64,000 bases of DNA from Streptomyces rugosispiralis (GCF_024505145.1 NZ_JANIAA010000025.1:1-64000), one strand, 5' to 3'; numbered from the stretch's first letter, positions 31,678-40,727 are shown. The notes: generated from the letters alone by a model not told the origin. Numbers and translations: made by a program.

Positions 31678-33057
31678 ATGAGCACCACGGAGCGTCCCAG
31701 GATCCTCGTTGTAGGCGGTGGGTACGTTGGCCTGTACGCGGCGCGCCGCATTCTGAAGAAGATGCGGTACGGCGAGGCGACCGTCACGGTCGTCGACCCT
31801 CGCTCGTACATGACGTACCAGCCCTTCCTCCCCGAAGCTGCGGCCGGCAGCATCTCCCCGCGCCACGTCGTGGTTCCGCTGCGGCGTGTGCTCCCCAAGG
31901 CGGAGGTCCTCACCGGCCGCGTGTCGACCATCGACCAGGACCGCAAGGTCGCCGTCATCCAGCCGCTCGTCGGCGAGACGTACGAGCTGCCCTTCGACTA
32001 CCTGGTCGTCGCCCTCGGCGCGGTCTCCCGCACCTTCCCGATCCCCGGTCTCGCGGAGAACGGCATCGGTATGAAGGGCATAGAAGAGGCCATCGGCCTG
32101 CGCAACCACGTCCTCGAGCAGCTCGACAAGGCCGACTCCACCACGGATGAGGAGATCCGCCGCAAGGCGCTCACCTTCGTCTTCGTCGGCGGTGGCTTCG
32201 CCGGCGCGGAGACCATCGGCGAGGTCGAGGACATGGCCCGCGACGCGGCCAAGTACTACCCGAACGTGAAGCGCGAGGACATGCGCTTCGTCCTCGTCGA
32301 CGCCGCCGACAAGATCCTCCCCGAGGTCGGCCCGAAGCTGGGCAAGTGGGGTCTGGAGCACCTGCAGAAGCGCGGTGTCGAGGTCTACCTCGAGACCTCG
32401 ATGAACTCCTGCATCGACGGCCATGTCGTCCTCAAGAACGGCCTCGAGGTCGACTCCAACACCATCGTGTGGACCGCGGGCGTCAAGCCCAACCCGGCGC
32501 TGGCCCGGTTCGGCCTCCCGCTCGGCCCGCGTGGCCATGTGGACGCCGCCCCGACCCTCCAGGTCCAGGGCACCGACTACATCTGGGCCGCCGGTGACAA
32601 CGCCCAGGTCCCGGACCTCGCCACCGGCGAGGGCGCCTGGTGCCCGCCGAACGCCCAGCACGCGCTGCGCCAGGCCAAGGTCCTCGGTGACAACGTGATC
32701 TCCGGTATGCGGGGCTTCCCGCAGAAGGACTACAAGCACGCCAACAAGGGCGCCGTCGCGGGTCTGGGCCTCCACAAGGGCGTCGCGATGATCGTCTTCG
32801 GCAAGATGAAGATCAAGCTGAAGGGCCGCCTGGCCTGGTACATGCACCGTGGCTACCACGGCATGGCCATGCCGACCTTCAACCGCAAGATCCGGGTGCT
32901 CGCCGACTGGACGCTGGGGATGTTCCTCAAGCGCGAGGTCGTCTCGCTCGGCGCCATCGAGAACCCCCGCGAGGAGTTCTACGAGGCCGCCTCCCCGGTC
33001 AGCGCCGCCACCGCGGCCAAGCCGGCGGTCCCCGCCGAGAAGGCCAAGGCGTCCTGA
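31678..33057 (+). CDS. ndh: Type II NADH dehydrogenase
   Basis: A non-proton-pumping NADH:menaquinone oxidoreductase of 459 residues, peripheral on the inner face of the membrane. The FAD-binding motif is ILVVGGGYVGLYAARR at the start, the NAD-binding motif FVFVGGGFAGAETIGE near residue 170, the second flavin contact IWAAGDNAQVPD near 300. The C-terminus with basic and hydrophobic residues (KRKIRVLADWTLGMFLKRE-like) is the usual membrane anchor. The A/K-rich tail is disordered. ATG 31678 gives the family start; the upstream alternative at 31660 adds six residues. A terminator follows at 33113. Confidence 0.92.
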   Translation: MSTTERPRILVVGGGYVGLYAARRILKKMRYGEATVTVVDPRSYMTYQPFLPEAAAGSISPRHVVVPLRRVLPKAEVLTGRVSTIDQDRKVAVIQPLVGETYELPFDYLVVALGAVSRTFPIPGLAENGIGMKGIEEAIGLRNHVLEQLDKADSTTDEEIRRKALTFVFVGGGFAGAETIGEVEDMARDAAKYYPNVKREDMRFVLVDAADKILPEVGPKLGKWGLEHLQKRGVEVYLETSMNSCIDGHVVLKNGLEVDSNTIVWTAGVKPNPALARFGLPLGPRGHVDAAPTLQVQGTDYIWAAGDNAQVPDLATGEGAWCPPNAQHALRQAKVLGDNVISGMRGFPQKDYKHANKGAVAGLGLHKGVAMIVFGKMKIKLKGRLAWYMHRGYHGMAMPTFNRKIRVLADWTLGMFLKREVVSLGAIENPREEFYEAASPVSAATAAKPAVPAEKAKAS

Positions 33058-33112
33058 CCATACGGGCCGACCGGCCCGACCGTACGGGCCCGGCCCGCAC
33101 AACTGAACGCCG

Positions 33113-33148
33113 AGGGCGTCCGCCATCCGTGGGGCGGACGCCCTTACG
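33113..33148 (+). terminator. Terminator after ndh
   Basis: A perfect 12-bp stem, AGGGCGTCCGCC with GGCGGACGCCCT, 8-base loop, followed by TACGTCTG. Confidence 0.85.
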
Positions 33149-33289
33149 TCTGCCCTCGCACGGCCTCCGATGGCCCGCTTTTTGAAGCTGTTTTGCCGAT
33201 TCCAGACGTGTCGGCGGGACTGAACGGTGGGTTCCGTGGTGTTTACGTGGTGAGTGAATCTTCCTGACTCGCCATCACGGAGGTGTGAA

Positions 33290-34603
33290 ATGGCCGACGC
33301 CGCTGGGCGGATCGCCACCCTGGCCGAGGAGGTGCTGGGAGCCCCCCTCCCGATCCGCGTCCGCGCCTGGGACCACAGCGAGACCGGTCCGCCCGGCACG
33401 CCCACCCTGGTCATCCGGCGCCGCCGCGCGCTGCGCAGGGTTCTGTGGCGGCCGGGCGAGCTGGGCCTGGCCCGCGCCTGGGTCGCCGGGGACATCGATG
33501 TCGAGGGCGATCTGTACGACGCCCTGGACCGGCTGTCCGGACTGCTGTGGGAGCGCGGCCCCGCCACCGCGCCGCCGTCCCGGCTCCGCACCGGCATCCA
33601 GACGCTGCGCGACCCCGCGCTGCGCACCGCGGCCCGGGAGATGATCGCGCTCGCCGGGCCGGGGCTGCCGCCGCCCCCGCCGCGCGAGGAGGCCCGGACC
33701 ACCTTCGGCCCGCTGCACTCCCTGCGCCGCGACCGTAAGGCCATCAGCCACCACTACGACGTCGGCAACGACTTCTACGAGCTGGTGCTCGGCCCCTCGA
33801 TGGTCTACTCCTGCGCCTACTGGGAACGGGCGGACTCCACGCTGGAGGAGGCCCAGCGCGCCAAGCTGGACCTGGTCTGCCGCAAGCTGGCCCTGAAGCC
33901 CGGCCAACGGCTGCTGGACGTGGGGTGCGGCTGGGGCTCGATGGTGCTGCACGCGGCGCGCGAGTACGGGGTGCGCGCCGTCGGCGTCACGCTCTCCGAG
34001 GAGCAGGCGGCGTACGCCCGTAAGCGCATCGCGGACGCCGGGCTCACCGACCAGGTGGAGATCCGGGTCCAGGACTACCGCGAGGTTCCGGACGGGCCCT
34101 ACGACGCCATCTCCTCGATCGGCATGGCCGAGCACGTCGGCGCCGTGCGGTACGCCGAGTACGCCGCCATCCTGCACCGGCTGCTGCGGCCCGGCGGGCG
34201 GCTGCTCAACCACCAGATCGCCCGGCGCCCCCAGCCGGACGAAGAGGCGTACCACGTGGACGAGTTCATCGACCGCTATGTCTTCCCCGACGGTGAGCTC
34301 GCCCCGGTCGGCCGGACCGTGGCCCAGATCGAGGAGGCGGGCTTCGAGGTACGCGACGTGGAGGCCATCCGCGAGCACTACGCGCTCACGCTGCGCCGCT
34401 GGGTCGCCAACCTGGAGCGGTCCTGGGCCCGGGGCGTGCGGCTGACCTCCCCGGGCCGGGCCCGGGTCTGGCGGCTCTACATGGCGGCCTCCGCCCTCTC
34501 CTTCGAGCGCAACCGGATCGGGGTCAACCAGGTCCTGGCCGTCCGCACCCCCGAGGGCGGGGCCTCGGGGGTTCCGCTGCGCGCCCGCGAGTGGCGCGGC
34601 TGA
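33290..34603 (+). CDS. Cyclopropane-fatty-acyl-phospholipid synthase family methyltransferase
   Basis: Predicted to transfer a methylene or methyl group from SAM to unsaturated phospholipid acyl chains at the membrane surface. The 437 residues have the CFA N-terminal domain (GELGLARAWVAGDIDVEGDLYDAL) and the catalytic domain: ISHHYDVGNDFYELVLG, SAM motif LLDVGCGWGSMVLHAA, VGVTLSEEQAAYA, and SIGMAEHVG. The conserved glutamate and His of the bicarbonate site appear within AEHVG. GGAGG six bases before ATG 33290 decides the start. It could equally be a methyltransferase making 10-methyl fatty acids. Confidence 0.88.
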   Translation: MADAAGRIATLAEEVLGAPLPIRVRAWDHSETGPPGTPTLVIRRRRALRRVLWRPGELGLARAWVAGDIDVEGDLYDALDRLSGLLWERGPATAPPSRLRTGIQTLRDPALRTAAREMIALAGPGLPPPPPREEARTTFGPLHSLRRDRKAISHHYDVGNDFYELVLGPSMVYSCAYWERADSTLEEAQRAKLDLVCRKLALKPGQRLLDVGCGWGSMVLHAAREYGVRAVGVTLSEEQAAYARKRIADAGLTDQVEIRVQDYREVPDGPYDAISSIGMAEHVGAVRYAEYAAILHRLLRPGGRLLNHQIARRPQPDEEAYHVDEFIDRYVFPDGELAPVGRTVAQIEEAGFEVRDVEAIREHYALTLRRWVANLERSWARGVRLTSPGRARVWRLYMAASALSFERNRIGVNQVLAVRTPEGGASGVPLRAREWRG

Positions 34604-34656
34604 GAGCGACCGATCGGCCGCAGGCGGCTGAGAGCGGCTGAGAGCGGCCACAACGC

Positions 34657-34699
34657 GGACGTCCCCGCCCGCCCCGGAGAGGGGTGGACGGGGACGTCC
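34657..34699. terminator. Bidirectional terminator between the CFA-synthase and ABC-permease genes
   Basis: GGACGTCCCCGCCCGCCC pairs with GGGTGGACGGGGACGTCC (16 of 18 positions) around a 7-base loop, between convergent genes. Confidence 0.8.
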
Positions 34700-34715
34700 C
34701 GGGTCCGGCTCGCCG

Positions 34716-37256
34716 CTACTCGGCCTTGATGGCCATCAGCATGTTGAGCTTGGACGCCCGCCGGGCCGGCCACAGCGCCGCGATCGCGCCCACGAACGCG
34801 GCCATCAGCAGGAACAGACCCATCCGGGCCCACGGCAGCACCAGCTCGTAGCTCGGCAGCTCGGCGGCGATCAGCTCACCGACCGCCCAGCCGAAGAAGA
34901 CGCCGAGGCCGAGGCCGAGCACCCCGCCGAAGAGCGAGATGACCAGCGACTCCAGCCGCACCATCCGCTTGATGCCGCTCCGGTCCAGGCCGATCGCCCG
35001 CAGCATGCCGATCTCCTTGGACCGCTCGAAGACCGACATCGCCAGGGTGTTGATGACACCGAGCACCGCGACGATCACGGCCATGGCGAGCAGCCCGTAG
35101 AGCATGTTCAGCATCAGGGTGAAGGCCGAGGCGATCTCGTCGGAGGTGTCCTGCTTGTTCTGGATCTTGATCGCCGGGTTCTCGCCGAGCGTCTTCTTCA
35201 GCAGGTCCTTGTTGTGCTCCGTCGCGCCGCCCTTGGTCTTCAGCATCACCTGGAAGTCGGCGACGGTGGCCATGTGCGGGGTGACCGCGGCGTTGTCGAC
35301 CATGACACCGCGGATCATCTGGTTGCCCTTGTAGACACCGCCCACGGTCAGCTTGCCGCTGCGGCCGTCCTCGTAGGTCACCGGGATGGTGGAGCCGACC
35401 TTCCAGTCGTGCTCGTCGGCGATCTTGTCGTCGATGAGGGCCTTGGTGCCCCCGAGCGCGGCGAACGAGCCCTCGGTGAAGTCCACGTTCACCAGGTCCT
35501 TGATGGCCTTCGGGTCGACGCCCGTGAGGGAGTCGGTGTCGCCCGCGACCCGCGCCGGGGAGGAGCGCAGCGCGCTGATCGAGGTGACCTCGGGCAGCTT
35601 CGCCAGGGTCTTGGACACCTCGGGCGACAGCGGCCGCCCGCCGGTCCCGCCCATGCTGACGACGTAGTCGGACCGCAGCCCGTCGGCCGCCATCTTGTCG
35701 ATCCCCTTCTGCATGGATCCCGCGATCACCGTCATGCCGGTGATCAGGGTGAGACCCACCATCAGGGCGGAGGCGGTGGCGGCGGTGCGGCGCGGGTTGC
35801 GCACCGCGTTCTGCCGGGCCAGCTTGCCGGGCATCCCGAAGATCCGCAGCACCGGGGCGGCGGCCGCGATCAGCGGCCGGGACAGCAGCGGGGTGAGCAC
35901 GAAGACGCCGATCACCAGGACGGCGGCGCCGAACGCCATCGGGCCCTGGCCGTCGCTGCCCATGCCCGCACCCGAGATCACCAGCGCGATACCGGCGGCG
36001 GCGAGGATCGCGCCGATGGTGTTGCGCACCACCAGACCGCGGGTGGTCGGCGTGGCGTGCACGCTGTTCATCGCGGCGACCGGCGGGATCTTGGCGGCGC
36101 GGCGGCCGGGCAGCCAGGCGGAGAGCACGGTCACCACGACGCCCACGAGCACCGAGACCAGCACGGTGGTCGGCGCGACGATCAGCGGACCGTCCGGGAC
36201 CTTGGCCCCGGTGGAGTTGAGCACCGAGCGCAGCACGGCGCCGATGCCGACACCGGCGACGAGGCCGACCACGGCCGCGATGGCGCCCACGATGGTGGCC
36301 TCGATCAGCACCGAGCGGGTCACCTGGCGGCGGGTCGCGCCCACCGCGCGCATCAGGGCGAGTTCCTTGGTGCGCTGGGCGACCAGCATGGAGAAGGTGT
36401 TGACGATGATGAAGATGCCGACGAAGAGCGCGATACCGGCGAACACCAGCATCGCGGTCTGCAGGCTGCTCATGCCGTCTTCGATCGCCTTGGCCTGGTC
36501 CTTGGCGAGCTTCTTGGCGGTGTCGGCCTTGGCCTGCTCGGGCAGGACCTTGTCGATCGACGACTTCAGGGTGGCCTGCGAGGTGCCCGCGGCGGCCTTC
36601 ACGTCGATCTCGTCGAACTGCCCCGGCTTGCCCATCAGCTTCTGCGCGGTGGCCGTGTCGTACAGCGCGAGGGTGCCGCCCGCCGCGACATTGCCGTCGT
36701 CGGTGGTGAAGACGCCGACGACCTTCTCGGTGCGCACCGGGCCGTTGACGGACACCCGGATGGAGTCCCCGGGCTTGTAGTGGCCGCGCTCGGCGGTCTT
36801 GGAGTCGAGCGCGATCTCGCCCGTGGCCTTGGGGGCGCGGCCCTCGGTCATGTTGTACCGGGCGTCCTTGCCGTCGGCGCCCGGGTAGTAGTTGCCGCCG
36901 CGGTTGGAGAAGCCGCCGCCGATCAGGTCGCCCTTCTTGTCGGCGAGGGCGGAGTCGCCCTGCACCACACCGTAGGCGGAGTCGGCGCCGGACACCTTGG
37001 ACGCCCGGTCCAGCAGCTGCTGGCTCAGCCGGGGCGGCTCACCGGGGTTGGCGGAGTCGTCGTCCTTCTTGTCGGGGGTGATGGCGACGTCGACGCCCTG
37101 GAACCCCTTCTGGGAGCTCTTCTGGTAGGCGTCGGAGATGGTGTTGGTGAAGACCAGGGTGCCGGCGACGAAGGCCACGCCGAGCATCACGGCGAGCACG
37201 GTCATCAGCAACCGGGCCTTGTGCGCAAGCACATTGCGCAGGGCTGTACGGAGCAT
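34716..37256 (-). CDS. ABC transporter permease, FtsX/MacB type
   Basis: An 846-residue membrane protein with two tandem FtsX modules, each with an extracytoplasmic MacB periplasmic-core-like domain. An N-terminal helix (about 18-38) and a large extracellular loop (40-260) precede helices near 265-380 (FAGIALFVGIFIIVNTFSMLVAQRTKELALMRAVGATRRQV). A second set follows (about 420-480), another loop, and three last helices containing AMSVFERSKEIGMLRAIGLDRS and ending KLNMLMAIKAE. With the ATPase upstream it forms a LolCDE/MacB-like mechanotransmission or export system; substrate unknown. 120 bases separate it from the ATPase gene. Confidence 0.9.
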   Translation of the reverse strand: MLRTALRNVLAHKARLLMTVLAVMLGVAFVAGTLVFTNTISDAYQKSSQKGFQGVDVAITPDKKDDDSANPGEPPRLSQQLLDRASKVSGADSAYGVVQGDSALADKKGDLIGGGFSNRGGNYYPGADGKDARYNMTEGRAPKATGEIALDSKTAERGHYKPGDSIRVSVNGPVRTEKVVGVFTTDDGNVAAGGTLALYDTATAQKLMGKPGQFDEIDVKAAAGTSQATLKSSIDKVLPEQAKADTAKKLAKDQAKAIEDGMSSLQTAMLVFAGIALFVGIFIIVNTFSMLVAQRTKELALMRAVGATRRQVTRSVLIEATIVGAIAAVVGLVAGVGIGAVLRSVLNSTGAKVPDGPLIVAPTTVLVSVLVGVVVTVLSAWLPGRRAAKIPPVAAMNSVHATPTTRGLVVRNTIGAILAAAGIALVISGAGMGSDGQGPMAFGAAVLVIGVFVLTPLLSRPLIAAAAPVLRIFGMPGKLARQNAVRNPRRTAATASALMVGLTLITGMTVIAGSMQKGIDKMAADGLRSDYVVSMGGTGGRPLSPEVSKTLAKLPEVTSISALRSSPARVAGDTDSLTGVDPKAIKDLVNVDFTEGSFAALGGTKALIDDKIADEHDWKVGSTIPVTYEDGRSGKLTVGGVYKGNQMIRGVMVDNAAVTPHMATVADFQVMLKTKGGATEHNKDLLKKTLGENPAIKIQNKQDTSDEIASAFTLMLNMLYGLLAMAVIVAVLGVINTLAMSVFERSKEIGMLRAIGLDRSGIKRMVRLESLVISLFGGVLGLGLGVFFGWAVGELIAAELPSYELVLPWARMGLFLLMAAFVGAIAALWPARRASKLNMLMAIKAE

Positions 37257-37376
37257 GGGGTGTCAGTCCTGAAGGGTGGAGTGGGGTGTGCGGGGCGGCG
37301 CTGCGAGTGAGCCGAAGGGGCTTCGGCGCCCCGGAGGCGAACCGAGCCTTCAAAGGGGAGGTGGACGCGCCCCGCG

Positions 37377-38159
37377 TCAGCTCGTGCGGCCCTTGGCGTC
37401 GAAGCGCTTCATGCGGTCCAGCACCCCGTCGGCGGTGGGGTTCCGCAACTCGTCCACGATCCGGCCGTCGGCCAGGAAGACCACCCGATCGGAGTAGGAC
37501 GCGGCGACCGGGTCATGGGTCACCATCACGATCGTCTGGCCCATCTCGCGCACCGAGTTGCGCAGGAAGCCCAGGACCTCGGCGCCGGAGCGGGAGTCCA
37601 GGTTGCCGGTCGGCTCGTCGGCGAAGATGATCTCCGGCTGGCCGGCCAGGGCGCGGGCCACGGCGACGCGCTGCTGCTGACCACCCGACAGCTGGTTGGG
37701 ACGGTGCTTGAGCCGCCCGGCCAGACCGACCGTGGCCACCACCTGGTCCAGCCACGCCTGGTCGGCCTTGCGGCCCGCGATGTCCATCGGAAGGGTGATG
37801 TTCTCCAGCGCGTTCAGCGTCGGCAGCAGGTTGAACGCCTGGAAGATGAAGCCGATCTTGTCGCGGCGCAGCTGGGTGAGCTTCTTGTCCTTGAGCGTGG
37901 TCAGTTCGACGTCGCCGATCCGGGCCGAGCCGCTGGAGATGGTGTCGAGACCCGCCATGCAGTGCATCAGCGTGGACTTGCCGGAGCCGGAGGGGCCCAT
38001 GATCGCGGTGAACTCCGCCTGGCGGAACTCGACGGAGACTGAGTCCAGGGCGATTACCTGGGTCTCGCCCTCGCCGTAGACCTTGCTCAGGTCCGTGGCG
38101 CGAGCGGCCGCCGCGGCGGAGTGGGCGGTGGTTTTGACGCCGAGGGGCATGGTGGTCAC
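37377..38159 (-). CDS. ABC transporter ATP-binding protein (LolD/MacB type)
   Basis: The 260-residue ATPase that powers the FtsX-type permease encoded just downstream. Walker A is GPSGSGKST, the Q-loop FIFQAFNLLPTL, signature LSGGQQQRVAVARAL, Walker B IIFADEPTGNLDS and H-loop THD. GTG 38159 is chosen because AGGAG lies eight bases upstream; the longer frame adds an unrelated Arg-rich leader. The 400 bases between this start and bldA hold both promoters and no other gene. Confidence 0.9.
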   Translation of the reverse strand: MTTMPLGVKTTAHSAAAAARATDLSKVYGEGETQVIALDSVSVEFRQAEFTAIMGPSGSGKSTLMHCMAGLDTISSGSARIGDVELTTLKDKKLTQLRRDKIGFIFQAFNLLPTLNALENITLPMDIAGRKADQAWLDQVVATVGLAGRLKHRPNQLSGGQQQRVAVARALAGQPEIIFADEPTGNLDSRSGAEVLGFLRNSVREMGQTIVMVTHDPVAASYSDRVVFLADGRIVDELRNPTADGVLDRMKRFDAKGRTS

Positions 38160-38522
38160 GGTGAATGGCTCCTGTCGTGCTCTGCGGAGTGGGCGGGACG
38201 TCACTCCATGGTTCCGGTTGTGAAAGGGGACGGGATCAGCCCGTGTTCCCGTTCTCGTGGGGGTCTCGCGATGTAGGTGGTGGCGGCGGAGTCCTCCCTG
38301 AGGAGGAGAGAACGCCCCGTCCGGGGCGTCGAGATTGCGTCAATCCCCAGTTAATGGGGGTTCAGGGCATATCGGCAGGTCCAATGGCCGTCGGCATCTT
38401 CGGGTACCCCGCCCCGCTGCTGATGCACCCTCAGTTGCCAATAAAATAAGACAACCTCGGTCTGCGGATCCACTGTGCGGGGGCATGTCCCCGGATAGGC
38501 TCGTGCTGCTCTCTTCCAGGGG

Positions 38523-38548
38523 AGGGCCGTATGCGCACCGTACGGCCC
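38523..38548 (+). promoter_or_regulatory. Palindrome in the bldA leader/promoter region
   Basis: GGGCCGTA-TGCGCACCG-TACGGCCC has perfect 8-bp arms and ends 14 bases before the tRNA. TAGGCT at 38496-38501 is a plausible -10 hexamer upstream. The dyad could be a pre-tRNA leader hairpin or an operator; position alone does not decide. Confidence 0.4.
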
Positions 38549-38561
38549 AGGGGGAACCGCT

Positions 38562-38644
38562 GCCCGGATGGTGGAATGCAGACACGGCGAGCTTAAACCT
38601 CGCTGCCCCTCGCGGGCGTACCGGTTCAAGTCCGGTTCCGGGCA
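38562..38644 (+). tRNA. bldA: tRNA-Leu (anticodon TAA), bldA
   Basis: A complete class II tRNA cloverleaf: acceptor GCCCGGA pairs with TCCGGGC, the anticodon stem GCGAG/CTCGC encloses the loop CTTAAAC with anticodon TAA at 38594-38596, there is a long variable arm, and the T-arm is CCGG-TTCAAGT-CCGG. The 3' CCA is not encoded (ACCT follows). This is the only tRNA that reads the rare UUA codon. In Streptomyces it is bldA, whose loss leaves primary growth intact but blocks aerial mycelium and many antibiotics. Genes in this window with in-frame TTA are the P450 at 2751 and the conservon gene at 21316-21687. Confidence 0.97.
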
Positions 38645-38829
38645 CCTTCAGATCCGGTGGGCGCACTCAGCGTGTGTGGATGGTCGCCCCCAGTGCGTGC
38701 GCGGGGCCCGCAGGGGCCTCGCGCGGCCTCTTCCTGCATGAAAAGATCCTCCTTGGGCACTAGGGTGCTTTCTTTGCTTACCCATTACTCTTGAGTCAAG
38801 GTCGCGCCCGGCGGCCACGGAGGAGTGAG

Positions 38830-39726
38830 ATGAGGAGCAGCAACCCGGTCTTCTCGCGACGGGGGTTCAGCCGCAGCGGCGGCTACGCCGGTTTCGGCGC
38901 GGCGCCGCAGGCCGGGAGTCCCGCCGCCGGTCAGGCCAACCCGTACGCGGGCGGTAACCCGTACGCGCAGACACAGGCGCCCAACAACCCCTATGCGGCG
39001 GGCGACCAGCAGAATCTGACCCCCGAACAGCTGCAGCAGATGTACGGCGCGCCGCCGGCGGGCCCGCTGCAGACCGGCCGGATGACGATGGACGACGTCG
39101 TCATGCGCACCGGTATGACCCTCGGTACCGTCATCGTCGCCGCCGCGGTCGCGTGGATCGCGCAGCTTCCGGTGGGCGCGGGCATCGGCGCCGCGCTCGT
39201 GGCGATGGTGCTCGGCCTCGTCCAGTCGTTCAAGCGCACGGCCTCGCCCGCGCTGATCATGGGTTACGCCCTCTTCGAGGGTCTCTTCCTGGGCGTCATC
39301 AGCCAGGTGTACAACGAGCGCTGGTCCGGCATCCCGATGCAGGCCGTGCTCGGCACGATGGCCGTGTTCGTCGGTGTGCTCGTCGCGTACAAGACCCGCC
39401 TCATTCGGGTGAACGCGCGATTCCAGCGCTTTGTGCTCGCCGCGGCCATCGGCTTCGTCCTGCTGATGGCCGTCAACCTGCTGTTCGCCGCCATCGGCGG
39501 CGGGGACGGCCTCGGCTTCCGCAGCGGTGGCCTCGGCATCGTCTTCGGCCTCATCGGCGTCGTGCTCGGCGCGGCGTTCCTGGCGATGGACTTCAAGCAG
39601 GTGGAGGACGGCGTCCGGTACGGCGCTCCGCGTGAGGAGTCCTGGCTGGCCGCCTTCGGGCTGACGCTCTCGCTGGTGTGGATCTACCTGGAGCTGCTCC
39701 GGCTGATCTCGATCTTCAGGGACTAG
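38830..39726 (+). CDS. Bax inhibitor-1/YccA-like membrane protein
   Basis: A 298-residue polytopic protein. The N-terminal 85 residues are soluble, rich in Gly/Ala/Gln/Asn/Pro, with repeated NPYA (NPYAGGNPYAQ, NNPYAAGDQQ). Then about seven membrane helices follow, with the TMBIM-type signature near ASPALIMGYALFEGLFLGVISQVYN and the closing VWIYLELLRLISIFRD. The family includes BsYetJ, a pH-sensitive calcium leak channel; the role in Streptomyces is unknown. GGAGGAG lies just before ATG 38830. A strong terminator follows. Confidence 0.85.
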   Translation: MRSSNPVFSRRGFSRSGGYAGFGAAPQAGSPAAGQANPYAGGNPYAQTQAPNNPYAAGDQQNLTPEQLQQMYGAPPAGPLQTGRMTMDDVVMRTGMTLGTVIVAAAVAWIAQLPVGAGIGAALVAMVLGLVQSFKRTASPALIMGYALFEGLFLGVISQVYNERWSGIPMQAVLGTMAVFVGVLVAYKTRLIRVNARFQRFVLAAAIGFVLLMAVNLLFAAIGGGDGLGFRSGGLGIVFGLIGVVLGAAFLAMDFKQVEDGVRYGAPREESWLAAFGLTLSLVWIYLELLRLISIFRD

Positions 39727-39772
39727 TGCCCCTGGGTGTCGCGCAGCACATAGCCGGCACACAGAGCACATA

Positions 39773-39812
39773 GAAGGGCCCGCGGAGGGGAACCTCCGCG
39801 GGCCCTTCTTCC
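39773..39812 (+). terminator. Terminator after the Bax-inhibitor-like gene
   Basis: A perfect 16-bp stem, GAAGGGCCCGCGGAGG with its complement, GGAA loop, then TTCC. Probably bidirectional, since the next gene converges. Confidence 0.9.
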
Positions 39813-39875
39813 TGTGCGGCTTAAGCCGCTCCGCTCGGTGGGTCTGTCATACACGCTTCTGCCTCCGGGCAGCGG

Positions 39876-40106
39876 CTACAGCAGCTTGCGTGCCGCACGC
39901 CTCAAGTCGTGTTCATGGATGATGGCCTTCGCATGGCCATAGGCGAGCTGATGCTCGCCGCGCAGCCAGCTGACCTTCTCCTCGAATCGGAAGAAAGCGG
40001 GGCCCTCGTCGACCGTGCGCAGCCATTCGGCGACTTCACGGCCCGTGCACTGGGGGATGCGGGAGAGTAGGTTCCGGTGAGTCTCGTCGGAGAAGATTTG
40101 GGACAT
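39876..40106 (-). CDS. Small DUF4287-like protein
   Basis: A 76-residue soluble protein. The pattern THRNLLSRIPQCTGREVAEWLRTVDEGP...FEEKVSWLRGEHQLAYGHAKAIIHEHDLRRA resembles DUF4287 (which contains the phrase HGHANAIV), a family of unknown function found alone or fused to DUF5655. ATG 40106 is preferred to the upstream ATG since GGAGG lies six bases before it. Confidence 0.75.
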   Translation of the reverse strand: MSQIFSDETHRNLLSRIPQCTGREVAEWLRTVDEGPAFFRFEEKVSWLRGEHQLAYGHAKAIIHEHDLRRAARKLL

Positions 40107-40225
40107 CGGCGCCTCCGGACGCTTCCATGCCGGACCCGGGTCCATGGCCCGGGTTTCCTTCAGCTCACCGTGCCTGAGTGTTCGCCCGTTGGCAACAGTC
40201 CCTCAGTGGCGCATACGCTCGGAGC

Positions 40226-40567
40226 GTGGATGATGTCTCCCCCCTCCTGTCCGCCGTCGACCGGCTCGCCGACCGGTTGCGCGCCCTTCCGCAGTCCCGG
40301 CTGCGCGCGGGCGCGGCGGCCGAAGGACTGGCCCTGGCTAGGGAATTGTCGGTGCGCGCCCAGCGGCTTGAGGAGCCGGGAACCCCGCCGCGGATCATGC
40401 CGGACGCGGGGCTGTTCGTGGTCGCCGACCAGGTGGCGGTGGCCGGACATGACTTGGTGCACGCGCTGGAGCGTGCGCCGGGCGGCGCCGGGGGCGGCGA
40501 AACGGCGCGGGGAGCCGCCGACGCGGTGGCGCTCGTGACGGAGGCGGCGGGGCGCTGCGGGGTCTGA
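40226..40567 (+). CDS. Hypothetical helical protein
   Basis: A 113-residue Ala/Arg/Leu-rich soluble protein, mostly helical (VDDVSPLLSAVDRLADRLRALPQSRLRAGAAAEGLALARELSVRAQRLE). I recognise no family motif. Coding bias is strong in this frame and a GGAG lies just before the GTG. A five-unit 18-bp tandem array begins directly at its stop codon. The start is uncertain. Confidence 0.55.
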   Translation: MDDVSPLLSAVDRLADRLRALPQSRLRAGAAAEGLALARELSVRAQRLEEPGTPPRIMPDAGLFVVADQVAVAGHDLVHALERAPGGAGGGETARGAADAVALVTEAAGRCGV

Positions 40568-40657
40568 GGGCGCGCTTGCGGCCCGGGGCGTGTTTGCGGC
40601 TGGGGGCGTGTTTGCGGCCGGGGGCGTGTTTGCGGCCGCGGGCGTGCTTGCGGCCCG
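40568..40657 (+). repeat. Five 18-bp tandem repeats (GGGCGTGTTTGCGGCCGG)
   Basis: Five gap-free copies with one to three substitutions each follow the stop codon of the gene at 40226. Being a multiple of three, the array would encode a hexapeptide repeat (VFAAGG on this strand, PAANTP-like on the other), but neither strand offers a credible start. Confidence 0.85.
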
Positions 40658-40727
40658 GGGCCCGCTGACAAGTACAGGGAGCCCGCTCACCGCCCGAGGT
40701 TCCGCCCGCAGCGGGGCGCTGGGTCCC

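Noticed and set aside
31639..33744. 701-codon - frame over ndh
   Set aside because: Antisense shadow of ndh and the CFA-synthase gene; no recognisable motifs.
35214..37310. 698-codon + frame opposite the ABC permease
   Set aside because: Typical antisense shadow composition (His/Gly/Asp/Arg); the permease on the other strand has FtsX motifs.
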